In this document: positions 26,137 to 40,229 of the stretch, in pieces
Numbering within the stretch: position 1 is the stretch's first letter
Layout of the letters: every line of letters begins with the position of its first letter
Translations under genes and position numbers: made by a program
Source of the DNA: Euonymus europaeus
Lineage: Eukaryota > Streptophyta > Magnoliopsida > Celastrales > Celastraceae
NCBI GenBank assembly: GCA_963580455.1
Contig: OY756966.1
Location: forward strand, 15,069,001-15,133,000
DNA length: 64,000 nt
Direction: 5' to 3'
The notes under the pieces: model-generated
The model's database searches: none
Seen by the model: the letters and a program-made list of their open reading frames with translations, nothing else
What the model was told of the DNA's origin: nothing

Positions 26137-29100
26137 TCCATAAAGGAAGTTGAGCAACTTCGGACCGTCAAAGTTGCTCGGTGTACAATTTCTGTTGTTC
26201 TCATATGTCAAATTTTACGAGTATAAGCTTCAGAGATTATTTAAATGCCAAACACCAACTTTCTTTGACAAAAGGACAAAACCGTTAAAAGCTCCTCCAT
26301 AGAGAGACTGAGCAACTTCAGACTGTGAAAGTTGCTCGGGATAGACTTTTTATTGATCTTCTATATCAAATTTTACGAGTATAAGCTTCCTACATTATTT
26401 CGATGCCAAAACACCAACTTTCTATGACAAATGGACAAAACCGTTAAAAGCTCCTCCATAAAGGAAGTTGAGCAACTTCGGACCGTCAAAGTTGCTCGGT
26501 GTACAATTTCTGTTGTTCTCATATGTCAAATTTTACGAGTATAAGCTTCCTACATTATTTCGATGCCAAAACAACAACTTCCTATGACAAATGGACAAAA
26601 CCGTAAAAACCTCCTACATAGAGAGAGTTGAGCAACTTCGGACTATAAAAATTGCTCGGGATAGACTTTTTATTTTTCTTCTATATCAAATTTTACGAGT
26701 ATAAGCTTCCTAGATTATTTCGATGCCAAAACACCAACTTTCTATGACAAATGGACAAAACCGTTAAAAGCTCCTCCATAAAGGAAGTTGAGCAACTTCG
26801 GACCGTCAAAGTTGCTCGGTGTACAATTTCTGTTGTTCTCATATGTCAAATTTTACGAGTATAAGCTTCAAAGATTATTTAAATGCCAAAACAACAACTT
26901 TCTTTGACAAAAGGACAAAACCGTTAAAAGCTCCTCCATAGAGAGACTGAGCAACTTCGGACTGTGAAAGTTGCTCGGGATAGACTTTTTATTGATCTTC
27001 TATATCAAATTTTACGAGTATAAGCTTCCTACATTATTTCGATGCCAAAACACCAACTTTCTATGACAAATGGACAAAACCGTTAAAAGCTCCTCCATAG
27101 AGGGAGTTGAGCAACTTCGGACCATCAAAGTTGCTCGGTGTACAATTTCTATTGTTCTCATATGTCAAATTTTACGAGTATAAGCTTCAGAGATTATTTA
27201 AATGCCAAAACACCAACTTTCTTTGACAAATGGACAAAACCGTTAAAAGCTCCTCCATAGAGAGAGTTGAGCAACTTCGGATCATCAAAGTTGCTCGGTG
27301 TACAATTTCTATTGTTCTCATATGTCAAATTTTACGAGTATAAGCTTCCTACATTATTTCGATGCCAAAACACCAACTTTCTATGACAAATGGACAAAAC
27401 CGTTAAAAGCTCCTACATAGAGAGAGTTGAGCAACTTCGGACTATAAAAATTGCTCGGGATAGACTTTTTATTTTTCTTCTATATCAAATTTTACGAGTA
27501 TAAGCTTCCTACATTATTTCGATGCCAAAACACCAACTTTCTATGACAAATAGACAAAACCGTTAAAAGCTCCTCCATAAAGGAAGTTGAGCAACTTCGG
27601 ACCGTGAAAGTTGCTCGGTGTACAATTTCTGTTGTTCTCATATGTCAAATTTTACGAGTATAAGCTTCAGAGATTATTTAAATGCCAAAACACCAACTTT
27701 CTTCGACAAAAGGACAAAACCGTTAAAAGCTCCTCCATAGAGAGACAGAGCAACTTCGGACTGTGAAAGTTGCTCGGGATAGACTTTTTATTGATCTTCT
27801 ATATCAAATTTTACGAGTATAAGCTTCCTACATTATTTCGATGCCAAAACAACAACTTTCTATGACAAATAGACAAAACCGTTAAAAGCTCCTCCATGGA
27901 GAGAGTTGAGCAACTTCGGAGCATCAAAGTTGCTCGTTGTACAATTTCTATTGTTCTCATATGTCAAATTTTACGAGTATAAGCTTCCTATATTATTTCG
28001 ATGCCAAAACACCAACTTTCTATGACAAATGGACAAAACCGTTAAAAGCTCCTCCATAAAGAGAGTTGAGCAAGTTCGGACTATCAAAGTTGCTCGGTGT
28101 ATAATATTTTATTGTTCTCATATGTCAAATTTTACGAGTATAAGCTTCCTACATTATTTCGATGCCAAAACAACAACTTTCTATGACAAATGGACAAAAC
28201 CGTTAAAAGCTCCTCCATAGAGCGAGTTGAGCAACTTCGGACTATCAAAGTTGCTCGGGATAGACTTTTCATTGTTTTTCTATGTCAAATTTTATGAGTA
28301 TAAGCTTCCTAGATTATTTCGATGCCAAAACACCAACTTTCTTTGACAAATGGACAAAACCGTTAAAAGCTCCTCCATAGAGAGAGTTGAGCAACTTCGG
28401 ACCATCAAAGTTGCTCGGTGTACAATTTCTATTGTTCTCATATGTCAAATTTTACGAGTATAAGCTTCCTATATTATTTCGATGCCAAAACACCAACTTT
28501 CTATGACAAATGGACAAAACCGTTAAAAGCTCCTCCATAAAGAGAGTTGAGCAACTTCGGACTATCAAAGTTGCTCGTTGTATAATATTTTATTGTTCTC
28601 ATATGTAAAATTTTACGAGTATAAGCCTCCTACATTATTTCGATGCCAAAACAACAACTTTCTATGACAAATGGACAAAACCGTTAAAAACTCCTCCATA
28701 GAGAGAGTTGAGCAACTTCGGACTATCAAAGTTGCTCGGGTTAGACTTTTTATTGTTTTTCTATGTCAAATTTTATGAGTATAACTTCCTAGATTATTTC
28801 GATGCCAAAACACCAACTTTCTAGGACAAATTGAAAAAACCGTTAAAAGCTCCTCCATAGAGAGAGTTGAGCAACTTCGGACTATCAAAATTGCTCGGGA
28901 TAGACTTTTTATTGTTCTTCTATATCAAATTTTACGAGTATAAGCTTCCTACAATAGTTCGATGCCAAAACACCAACTTTCTATGACAAATGAACAAAAC
29001 TGTTAAAAGCTCCTCCATAGAGGGAGTTGAGCAACTTCGGACCATCAAAGTTGCTCGGTGTACAATTTCTATTGTTCTCATTTGTCAAATTTTACGAGTA

Positions 29101-31250
29101 TAAGCTTCAGAGATTATTTCAATGCCAAAACACCAACTTTCTTTGACAAATGGACAAAACCGTTAAAAGCACCTTCATAGAGAGAGTTGAGCAATTTCGG
29201 ACTGTGAAAGTTGCTCGGAATAGACTTTTTATTGTTCTTCTATGTCAAATTTTACGAGTATAAGCTTCCTAGATTATTTCGATGCCAAAACACCAACTTT
29301 CTATGACAAATAGACAAAACCGTTAAAAGCTCCTCCATAGAGAAAGTTGAGCAACTTCGGACTATCAAAATTACTTGGGATAGACTTTTTATTGTTCTTC
29401 TAAGTTAAATTTTACGAGTATAAGCTTCCTACATTATTTCGATGCCAAAACACCAACTTTCTATGACAAATGGACAAAACCGCTAAAAGCTCCTCCATAG
29501 AGAGAGTTGAGCAAATTCGGATCATCAAAGTTGCTCGGTGTACAATTTCTATTGTTCTTATATGTCAAATTTTACGAGTATAAGCTTCCTACATTATTTC
29601 GATGCCAAAACACCAACTTTCTATGACAAATGGACAAAACCGTTAAAAGCTCTTCCATGGAGAGAGTTGAGCAACTTCGGACCATCAAAGTTGCTCGGTG
29701 TACAATTTCTATTGTTCTCATATGTCAAATTTTACGAGTATAAGCTTCCTACATTATTTCGATGCCAAAACAACAACTTTCTATGACAAATGGACAAAAC
29801 CGTTAAAGGCTCCTCCATAGAGAGAGTGGAGCAACTTCGGACTATCAAAGTTGCTCGGGATAGACTTTTAACTGTTCTTCTATGTCAAATTTTACGAGTA
29901 TAAGCTTCCTACATTATTTCGATGCCAAAACACCAACTTTCTATGACAAATGGACAAAACCGTTAAAAGCTCCTCCATAAAGGAAGTTGAGCAACTTCGG
30001 ACCGTCAAAGTTGCTCGGTGTACAATTTCTGCTGTTCTCATATGTCAAATTTTACGAGTATAAGCTTCAGAGATTATTTAAATGCCAAACACCAACTTTC
30101 TTTGACAAAAGGACAAAACCGTTAAAAGCTCCTCCATAGAGAGACTGAGCAACTTCAGACTGTGAAAGTTGCTCGGGATAGACTTTTTATTGATCTTCTA
30201 TATCAAATTTTATGAGTATAAGCTTCCTACATTATTTCGATGCCAAAACACCAACTTTCTATGACAAATGGACAAAACCGTTAAAAGCTCCTCCATAAAG
30301 GAAGTTGAGCAACTTCGGACCGTCAAAGTTGCTCGGTGTACAATTTCTGTTGTTCTCATATGTCAAATTTTACGAGTATAAGCTTCCTACATTATTTCGA
30401 TGCCAAAACAACAACTTCCTATGACAAATGGACAAAACCGTAAAAACCTCCTACATAGAGAGAGTTGAGCAACTTCGGACTATAAAAATTGCTCGGGATA
30501 GACTTTTTATTTTTCTTCTATATCAAATTTTACGAGTATAAGCTTCCTAGATTATTTCGATGCCAAAACACCAACTTTCTATGACAAATGGACAAAACCG
30601 TTAAAAGCTCCTCCATAAAGGAAGTTGAGCAACTTCGGACCGTCAAAGTTGCTCGGTGTACAATTTATGTTGTTCTCATATGTCAAATTTTACGAGTATA
30701 AGCTTCAAAGATTATTTAAATGCCAAAACAACAACTTTCTTTGACAAAAGGACAAAACCGTTAAAAGCTCCTCCATAGAGAGACTGAGCAACTTCGGACT
30801 GTGAAAGTTGCTCGGGATAGACTTTTTATTGATCTTCTATATCAAATTTTACGAGTATAAGCTTCCTACATTATTTCGATGCCAAAACACCAACTTTCTA
30901 TGACAAATGGACAAAACCGTTAAAAGCTCCTCCATAGAGGGAGTTGAGCAACTTCGGACCATCAAAGTTGCTCGGTGTACAATTTCTATTGTTCTCATAT
31001 GTCAAATTTTACGAGTATAAGCTTCAGAGATTATTTAAATGCCAAAACACCAACTTTCTTTGACAAATGGACAAAACCGTTAAAAGCTCCTCCATAGAGA
31101 GAGTTGAGCAACTTCGGATCATCAAAGTTGCTCGGTGTACAATTTCTATTGTTCTCATATGTCAAATTTTACGAGTATAAGCTTCCTACATTATTTCGAT
31201 GCCAAAACACCAACTTTCTATGACAAATGGACAAAACCGTTAAAAGCTCC
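26137..31250 (+). repeat. 5756-bp superunit, copy 2
   Basis: This copy repeats 20381-25494 at shift 5756, with rare differences such as GGGTTAGAC near 28739 and AGCACCTTC near 29169. Beyond about 31250 it continues with CTACATAGAG, CCATAAAGGAAG, GAGACAGAGC and CCATGGAGAG units resembling 21650-22340, where copy 1 instead carries the 321-bp dimer pair. Confidence 0.83.
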
Positions 31251-33836
31251 TACATAGAGAGAGTTGAGCAACTTCGGACTATAAAAATTGCTCGGGATAG
31301 ACTTTTTATTTTTCTTCTATATCAAATTTTACGAGTATAAGCTTCCTACATTATTTCGATGCCAAAACACCAACTTTCTATGACAAATAGACAAAACCGT
31401 TAAAAGCTCCTCCATAAAGGAAGTTGAGCAACTTCGGACCGTCAAAGTTGCTCGGTGTACAATTTTTGTTGTTCTCATATGTCAAATTTTACGAGTATAA
31501 GGTTCAGAGATTATTTAAATGCCAAAACACCAACTTTCTTCGACAAAAGGACAAAACCGTTAAAAGCTCCTCCATAGAGAGACAGAGCAACTTCGGACTG
31601 TGAAAGTTGCTCGGGATAGACTTTTTATTGATCTTCTATATCAAATTTTACGAGTATAAGCTTCCTACATTATTTCGATGCCAAAACAACAACTTTCTAT
31701 GACAAATAGACAAAACCGTTAAAAGCTCCTCCATGGAGAGAGTTGAGCAACTTCGGAGCATCAAAGTTGCTCGGTGTACAATTTCTATTGTTCTCATATG
31801 TCAAATTTTACGAGTATAAGCTTCCTATATTATTTCGATGCCAAAACACCAACTTTCTATGACAAATGGACAAAACCGTTAAAAGCTCCTCCATAAAGAG
31901 AGTTGAGCAAGTTCGGACTATCAAAGTTGCTCGGTGTATAATATTTTATTGTTCTCATATGTCAAATTTTACGAGTATAAGCTTCCTACATTATTTCGAT
32001 GCCAAAACAACAACTTTCTATGACAAATGGACAAAACCGTTAAAAGCTCCTCCATAGAGCGAGTTGAGCAACTTCGGACTATCAAAGTTGCTCGGGATAG
32101 ACTTTTCATTGTTTTTCTATGTCAAATTTTATGAGTATAAGCTTCCTAGATTATTTCGATGCCAAAACACCAACTTTCTATGACAAATGGACAAAACCGT
32201 TAAAAGCTCCTCCATAGAGGGAGTTGAGCAACCTCGGACCATCAAAGTTGCTCGGTGTACAATTTCTATTGTTCTCATATGTCAAATTTTACGAGTATAA
32301 GCTTCCTACATTATTTCGATGCCAAAACACCAACTTTCTATGACAAATGGACAAAACCGTTAAATGCTCCTCCATAGAGAGAGTTGAGCAACTTCGGACC
32401 ATCAAAGTTGCTCGGTGTACAATTTCTATTGTTCTCATATGTTAAATTTTACGAGTATAAGCTTCCTACATTATTTCGATGCCATAACACCAACTTTCTA
32501 TGACAAATGGACAAAACCGTTAAAAGCTCCTCCATAGAGAGAGTTTAGCAACTTCGGACCATCAAAGTTGCTCGGTGTACAATTTCTATTGTTCTCATAT
32601 GTCAAATTTTACGAGTATAAGCTTCCTTTATTATTTCGATGCCAAAACAACAACTTTCTATGACAAATGGACAAAACCGTTAAAGGCTCCTCCATAGAGA
32701 GAGTTGAGCAACTTCGGACTATCAAAGTTGCTCGGGATAGACTTTTAACTGTTCTTCTATGTCCAATTTTACGAGTATAAGCTTCCTAGATTATTTCGAT
32801 ACCAAAACACCAACTTTCTATGACAAATGGACAAAACCGTTAAAAGCTCCTACATAGAGAGAGTTGAGCAACTTCGGACTATAAAAATTGCTCGGGATAG
32901 ACTTTTTATTTTTCTTCTATATCAAATTTTACGAGTATAAGCTTCCTACATTATTTCGATGACAAAACACCAACTTTCTATGACAAATGGACAAAACCGT
33001 TAAAAGCTCCTCCATAGAGGGAGTTGAGCAACTTCGGACCATCAAAGTTGCTCGGTGTACAATTTCTATTGTTCTCATATGTCAAATTTTACGAGTATAA
33101 GCTTCAGAGATTATTGAAATGCCAAAACACCAACTTTCTTTGACAAATGGACAAAACCGTTAAAAGCTCCTCCATAGAGAGAGTTGAGCAACTTCGTACC
33201 ATCAAAGTTGCTCGGTGTACAATTTCTATTGTTCTCATATGTCAAATTTTACGAGTATAAGCTTCCTATATTATTTCGATGCCAAAACACCAACTTTCTA
33301 TGACAAATGGACAAAACCGTTAAAAGCTCCTCCATAAAGAGAGTTGAGCAACTTCGGACTATCAAAGTTGCTCGGTGTATAATATTTTATTGTTCTCATA
33401 TGTCAAATTTTACGAGTATAAGCTTCCTACATTATTTCGATGCCAAAACAACAACTTTCTATGACAAATGGACAAAACCGTTAAAAACTCTCCATAGAGA
33501 GAGTTGAGCAACTTCGGACTATCAAAGTTGCTCGGGATAGACTTTTTATTGTTTTTCTATGTCAAATTTTATGAGTATAACTTCCTAGATTATTTCGATG
33601 CCAAAACATCAACTTTCTATGACAAATTGAAAAAACCGTTAAAAGCTCCTCCATAGAGAGAGTTGAGCAACTTCGGACTATCAAAATTGCTCGGGATAGA
33701 CTTTTTATTGTTCTTCTATATCAAATTTTACAAGTATAAGCTTCCTACAATAGTTCGATGCCAAAACACCAACTTTCTATGACAAATGGACAAAACTGTT
33801 AAAAGCTCCTCCATAGAGGGAGTTGAGCAACTTCGA
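31251..33836 (+). repeat. Mosaic block between superunits
   Basis: Units typical of family II (to about 32160) are followed by monomers like those at 7500-8900: CCTTTATTATTTCG near 32625, GACTTTTAACTG near 32740 and TGTCCAATTTTACG near 32760. ATTATTGAAATGCC at about 33111 is shared with 50053, 54371 and 55811. Much of 32630-33830 reappears at 49250-50940. No non-satellite sequence is seen. Confidence 0.75.
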
Positions 33837-36800
33837 ACCATCAAAGTTGCTCGGTGTACAATTTCTATTGTTCTCATTTGTCAAATTTTACGAGTATAAG
33901 CTTCAGAGATTATTTAAATGCCAAAACACCAACTTTCTTTGACAAAAGGACAAAACCGTTAAAAGCTCCTCCATAGAGAGACAGAGCAACTTCGGACTGT
34001 GAAAGTTGCTCGGGATAGACTTTTTATTGATCTTCTATATCAAATTTTACGAGTATAAGCTTCCTACATTATTTCGATGCCAAAACAACAACTTTCTATG
34101 ACAAATAGACAAAACCGTTAAAAGCTCCTCCATGGAGAGAGTTGAGCAACTTCGGAGCATCAAAGTTGCTCGGTGTACAATTTCTATTGTTCTCATATGT
34201 CAAATTTTACGAGTATAAGCTTCCTATATTATTTCGATGCCAAAACACCAACTTTCTATGACAAATGGACAAAACCGTTAAAAGCTCCTCCATAAAGAGA
34301 GTTGAGCAAGTTCGGACTATCAAAGTTGCTCGGTGTATAATATTTTATTGTTCTCATATGTCAAATTTTACGAGTATAAGCTTCCTACATTATTTCGATG
34401 CCAAAACAACAACTTTCTATGACAAATGGACAAAACCGTTAAAAGCTCCTCCATAGAGCGAGTTGAGCAACTTCGGACTATCAAAGTTGCTCGGGATAGA
34501 CTTTTCATTGTTTTTGTATGTCAAATTTTATGAGTATAAGCTTCCTAGATTATTTCGATGCCAAAACACCAACTTTCTATGACAAATGGACAAAACCGTT
34601 AAAAGCTCCTCCATAGAGGGAGTTGAGCAACTTCGGACCATCAAAGTTGCTCGGTGTACAATTTCTATTGTTCTCATATGTCAAATTTTACGAGTATAAG
34701 CTTCCTACATTATTTCGATGCCAAAACACCAAGTTTCTATGACAAATGGACAAAACCGTTAAATGCTCCTCCATAGAGAGAGTTGAGCAACTTCGGACCA
34801 TCAAAGTTGCTCGGTGTACAATTTCTATTGTTCTCATATGTCAAATTTTACGAGTATAAGATTCCTATGTTATTTCGATGCCAAAACACCAACTTTCTAT
34901 GACAAATAGACAAAACCGTTAAAAGCTCCTCCATAGAGAGAGTTGAGCAACTTCGGACTATCAAACTTGCTCGGGATAGACTTTTTATTGTTCTTCTATG
35001 TCAAATTTTACGAGTCTAGCTTCAGAGATTATTTAAATGCCAAAACACCAACTTTCTTTGACAAATGGACAAAACCGTTAAAAGCTCCTCCATAGAGAGA
35101 GTTGAGCAAATTCGGACCATCAAAGTTGCTCGGGATAGACTTTTTATTGATCTTCTATATCAAATTTTACGAGTATAAGCTTCCTATATTATTTCGATGC
35201 AAAAACACCAACTTTCTATGATAAATGGACAAAACCGTTAAAACTCCTCCATAGAGGGAGTTGAGCAACTTCGGACCATCAAAGTTGCTCGGTGTACAAT
35301 TTCTATTGTTCTCATATGTAAAAATTTACGAGTATAAGCTTCAGAGATTATTTAAATGCCAAAACACCAACTTTCTTTGACAAATGGACAAAACCGTTAA
35401 AAGCTCCTCCATAGAGAGAGTTGAGCAACTTCGGACTGTGAAAGTTGCACGAGATAGACTTTTTATTGTTCTTCTTTTTCAAATTTTACGAGTATAAGCT
35501 TCCTACATTATTTCGATGCCAAAACACCAACTTTCTATGACAAATGGACAAAACCGTTAAAAGCTCCTCCATAGAGGAAGTTGAGCAACTTCGGACCGTC
35601 AAAGTTGCTCGGTCTACAATTTCTATTGTTCTCATATGTCAAATTTTACGAGTCTAGCTTCAGAGATTATTTAAATGCCAAAACACCAACTTTCTTTGAC
35701 AAATGGACAAAACCGTTAAAAGCTCCTCCATAGAGAGAGTTGAGCAACTTCGGACCATCAAAGTTGCTCGGTGTACAATTTCTATTGTTCTCATATGTCA
35801 AATTTTACGAGTATAAGCTTCCTACATTATTTCGATGCCAAAACAACAACTTTCTATGACAAATAGACAAAACCGTTAAAAGCTCCTCCATGGAGAGAGT
35901 TGAGCAACTTCGGAGCATCAAAGTTGCTCGGTGTACAATTTCTATTGTTCTCATATGTCAAATTTTACGAGTATAAGCTTCCTATATTATTTCGATGCCA
36001 AAACACCAACTTTCTATGACAAATGGACAAAACCGTTAAAAGCTCCTCCATAAAGAGAGTTGAGCAAGTTCGGACTATCAAAGTTGCTCGGTGTATAATA
36101 TTTTATTGTTCTCATATGTCAAATTTTACGAGTATAAGCTTCCTACATTATTTCGATGCCAAAACAACAACTTTCTATGACAAATGGACAAAACCGTTAA
36201 AAGCTCCTCCATAGAGCGAGTTGAGCAACTTCGGACTATCAAAGTTGCTCGGGATAGACTTTTCATTGTTTTTGTATGTCAAATTTTATGAGTATAAGCT
36301 TCCTAGATTATTTCGATGCCAAAACACCAACTTTCTATGACAAATGGACAAAACCGTTAAAAGCTCCTCCATAGAGGGAGTTGAGCAACTTCGGACCATC
36401 AAAGTTGCTCGGTGTACAATTTCTATTGTTCTCATATGTCAAATTTTACGAGTATAAGCTTCCTACATTATTTCGATGCCAAAACACCAAGTTTCTATGA
36501 CAAATGGACAAAACCGTTAAATGCTCCTCCATAGAGAGAGTTGAGCAACTTCGGACCATCAAAGTTGCTCGGTGTACAATTTCTATTGTTCTCATATGTC
36601 AAATTTTACGAGTATAAGATTCCTATGTTATTTCGATGCCAAAACACCAACTTTCTATGACAAATAGACAAAACCGTTAAAAGCTCCTCCATAGAGAGAG
36701 TTGAGCAACTTCGGACTATCAAACTTGCTCGGGATAGACTTTTTATTGTTCTTCTATGTCAAATTTTACGAGTCTAGCTTCAGAGATTATTTAAATGCCA

Positions 36801-39800
36801 AAACACCAACTTTCTTTGACAAATGGACAAAACCGTTAAAAGCTCCTCCATAGAGAGAGTTGAGCAAATTCGGACCATCAAAGTTGCTCGGGATAGACTT
36901 TTTATTGATCTTCTATATCAAATTTTACGAGTATAAGCTTCCTATATTATTTCGATGCAAAAACACCAACTTTCTATGACAAATGGACAAAACCGTTAAA
37001 ACTCCTCCATAGAGGGAGTTGAGCAACTTCGGACCATCAAAGTTGCTCGGTGTACAATTTCTATTGTTCTCATATGTAAAAATTTACGAGTATAAGCTTC
37101 AGAGATTATTTAAATGCCAAAACACCAACTTTCTTTGACAAATGGACAAAACCGTTAAAAGCTCCTCCATAGAGAGAGTTGAGCAACTTCGGACTGTGAA
37201 AGTTGCACGAGATAGACTTTTTATTGTTATTCTTTTTCAAATTTTACGAGTATAAGCTTCCTACATTATTTCGATGCCAAAACACCAACTTTCTATGACA
37301 AATGGACAAAACCGTTAAAAGCTCCTCCATAGAGGAAGTTGAGCAACTTCGGACCGTCAAAGTTGCTCGGTCTACAATTTCTATTGTTCTCATATGTCAA
37401 ATTTTACGAGTCTAGCTTCAGAGATTATTTAAATGCCAAAACACCAACTTTCTTTGACAAATGGACAAAACCGTTAAAAGCTCCTCCATAGAGAGAGTTG
37501 AGCAACTTCGGACCATCAAAGTTGCTCGGTGTACAATTTCTATTGTTCTCATATGTCAAATTTTACGAGTATAAGCTTCCTATATTATTTCGATGCCAAA
37601 ACACCAACTTTCTATCACAAATGGACAAAACCGTTAAAAGCTCCTCCATAAAAAAAGTTGAGCAACTTCGGACCATCAAAGTTGCTCGGTGTATAATATT
37701 TTATTGTTCTCATATGTCAAATTTTACGAGTATAAGCTTCCTACATTATTTCGATGCCAAAAAAACAACTTTCTATGACAAATGGACAAAACCGTTAAAA
37801 GCTCCTCCATAGAGAGAGTTGAGCAACTTCGGTCTTTCAAAATTGCTCGGGATAGACTTTTTATTGTTCTTCTATGTTAAATTTTACGAGTATAAGCTTC
37901 GTACATTATTTCGATGCCAAAACACCAACTTTCTATGACAAATGGACAAAACCGTTAAAGGCTCCTCTATAGAGAGAGTTGAGCAAATTCGGACCATCAA
38001 AGTTGCTCGGTGTACAATTTCTATTGTTCTCATATGTTAAATTTTACGAGTATAAGCTTCCTACATTATTTCGATGCCAAAACACCAACTTTCTATGACA
38101 AATGGACAAAACCGTTAAAAGCTCCTCCATAGAGAGAGTTGAGCAACTTCGGACCATCAAAGTTGCTCGGTGTACAATTTCTATTGTTCTCATATGTCAA
38201 ATTTTACGAGTACAAGATTCCTAGGTTATTTCGATGCCAAAACACCAACTTTCTATGACAAATAGACAAAACCGTAAAAAGCTCCTCCATAGAGAGAGTT
38301 GAGCAACTTCGGACTATCAAACTTGCTCGGGATAGACTTTTTATTGTTCTTCTATGTCAAATTTTACGAGTCTAGCTTCAGAGATTATTTAAATGCCAAA
38401 ACACCAACTTTCTATGACAAATGGACAAAACCGTTAAAAGCTCCTCCATAGAGGGAGTTGAGCAACTTCGGACCATCAAAGTTGCTCGGTGTACAATTTC
38501 TATTGATCTTCTATGTCAAATTTTACGAGTATAAGCTTCCTACATTATTTCGATGCCAAAACACCAAGTTTCTATGACAAATGGACAAAACCGTTAAATG
38601 CTCCTCCATAGAGAGAGTTGAGCAACTTCGGACCATCAAAGTTGCTCGGTGTACAATTTCTATTGTTCTCATATGTCAAATTTTACGAGTATAAGATTCC
38701 TAGGTTATTTCGATGCCAAAACACCAACTTTCTATGACAAATAGACAAAACCGTTAAAAGCTCCTCCATAGAGAGAGTTGAGCAACTTCGGACTATCAAA
38801 CTTGCTCGGGATAGACTTTTTATTGTTCTTCTATGTCAAATTTTACGAGTCTAGCTTCAGAGATTATTTAAATGCCAAAACACCAACTTTCTTTGACAAA
38901 TGGACAAAACCGTTAAAAGCTCCTCCATAGAGAGAGTTGAGCAAATTCGGACCATCAAAGTTGCTCGGGATAGACTTTTTATTGATCTTCTATATCAAAT
39001 TTTACGAGTATAAGCTTCCTATATTATTTCGATGCAAAAACACCAACTTTCTATGACAAATGGACAAAACCGTTAAAACTCCTCCATAGAGGGAGTTGAG
39101 CAACTTCGGACCATCAAAGTTGCTCGGTGTACAATTTCTATTGTTCTCATATGTAAAATTTTACGAGTATAAGCTTCAGAGATTATTTAAATGCCAAAAC
39201 ACCAACTTTCTTTGACAAATGGACAAAACCGTTAAAAGCTCCTCCATAGAGAGAGTTGAGCAACTTCGGACTGTGAAAGTTGCACGAGATAGACTTTTTA
39301 TTGTTCTTCTTTTTCAAATTTTACGAGTATAAGCTTCCTACATTATTTCGATGCCAAAACACCAACTTTCTATGACAAATGGACAAAACCGTTAAAAGCT
39401 CCTCCATAGAGAAGTTGAGCAACTTCGGACCGTCAAAGTTGCTCGGTCTACAATTTCTATTGTTCTCATATGTCAAATTTTACGAGTCTAGCTTCAGAGA
39501 TTATTTAAATGCCAAAACACCAACTTTCTTTGACAAATGGACAAAACCGTTAAAAGCTCCTCCATAGAGAGAGTTGAGCAACTTCGGACCATCAAAGTTG
39601 CTCGGCGTACAATTTCTATTGTTCTCATATGTCAAATTTTACGAGTATAAGCTTCCTATATTATTTCGATGCCAAAACACCAACTTTCTATCACAAATGG
39701 ACAAAACCGTTAAAAGCTCCTCCATAAAAAAAAGTTGAGCAACTTCGGACCATCAAAGTTGCTCGGTGTATAATATTTTATTGTTCTCATATGTCAAATT

Positions 39801-40229
39801 TTACGAGTATAAGCTTCCTACATTATTTCGATGCCAAAAAAACAACTTTCTATGACAAATGGACAAAACCGTTAAAAGCTCCTCCATAGAGAGAGTTGAG
39901 CAACTTCGGTCTTTCAAAATTGCTCGGGATAGACTTTTTATTGTTCTTCTATGTTAAATTTTACGAGTATAAGCTTCGTACATTATTTCGATGCCAAAAC
40001 ACCAACTTTCTATGACAAATGGACAAAACCGTTAAAGGCTCCTCTATAGAGAGAGTTGAGCAAATTCGGACCATCAAAGTTGCTCGGTGTACAATTTCTA
40101 TTGTTCTCATATGTTAAATTTTACGAGTATAAGCTTCCTACATTATTTCGATGCCAAAACACCAACTTTCTATGACAAATGGACAAAACCGTTAAAAGCT
40201 CCTCCATAGAGAGAGTTGAGCAACTTCGG
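33837..40229 (+). repeat. 6393-bp superunit (40-mer), copy 1
   Basis: The run repeats from about 40230 at shift 6393. TTCTCATTTGTC occurs at 33871 and 40264, and CCAAGTTTCTATG, GTATAAGATTCCTATG, ATGATAAATGG and TTCTTTTTCAAATT units recur at the same shift. Landmark monomers inside it are at 35347, 37105 and 39182, so an internal 1758-bp (11-mer) repeat plus a 2077-bp block make up much of the unit. A private one-base deletion (CATAGAGAAGTTG near 39410) shortens one monomer. Confidence 0.84.
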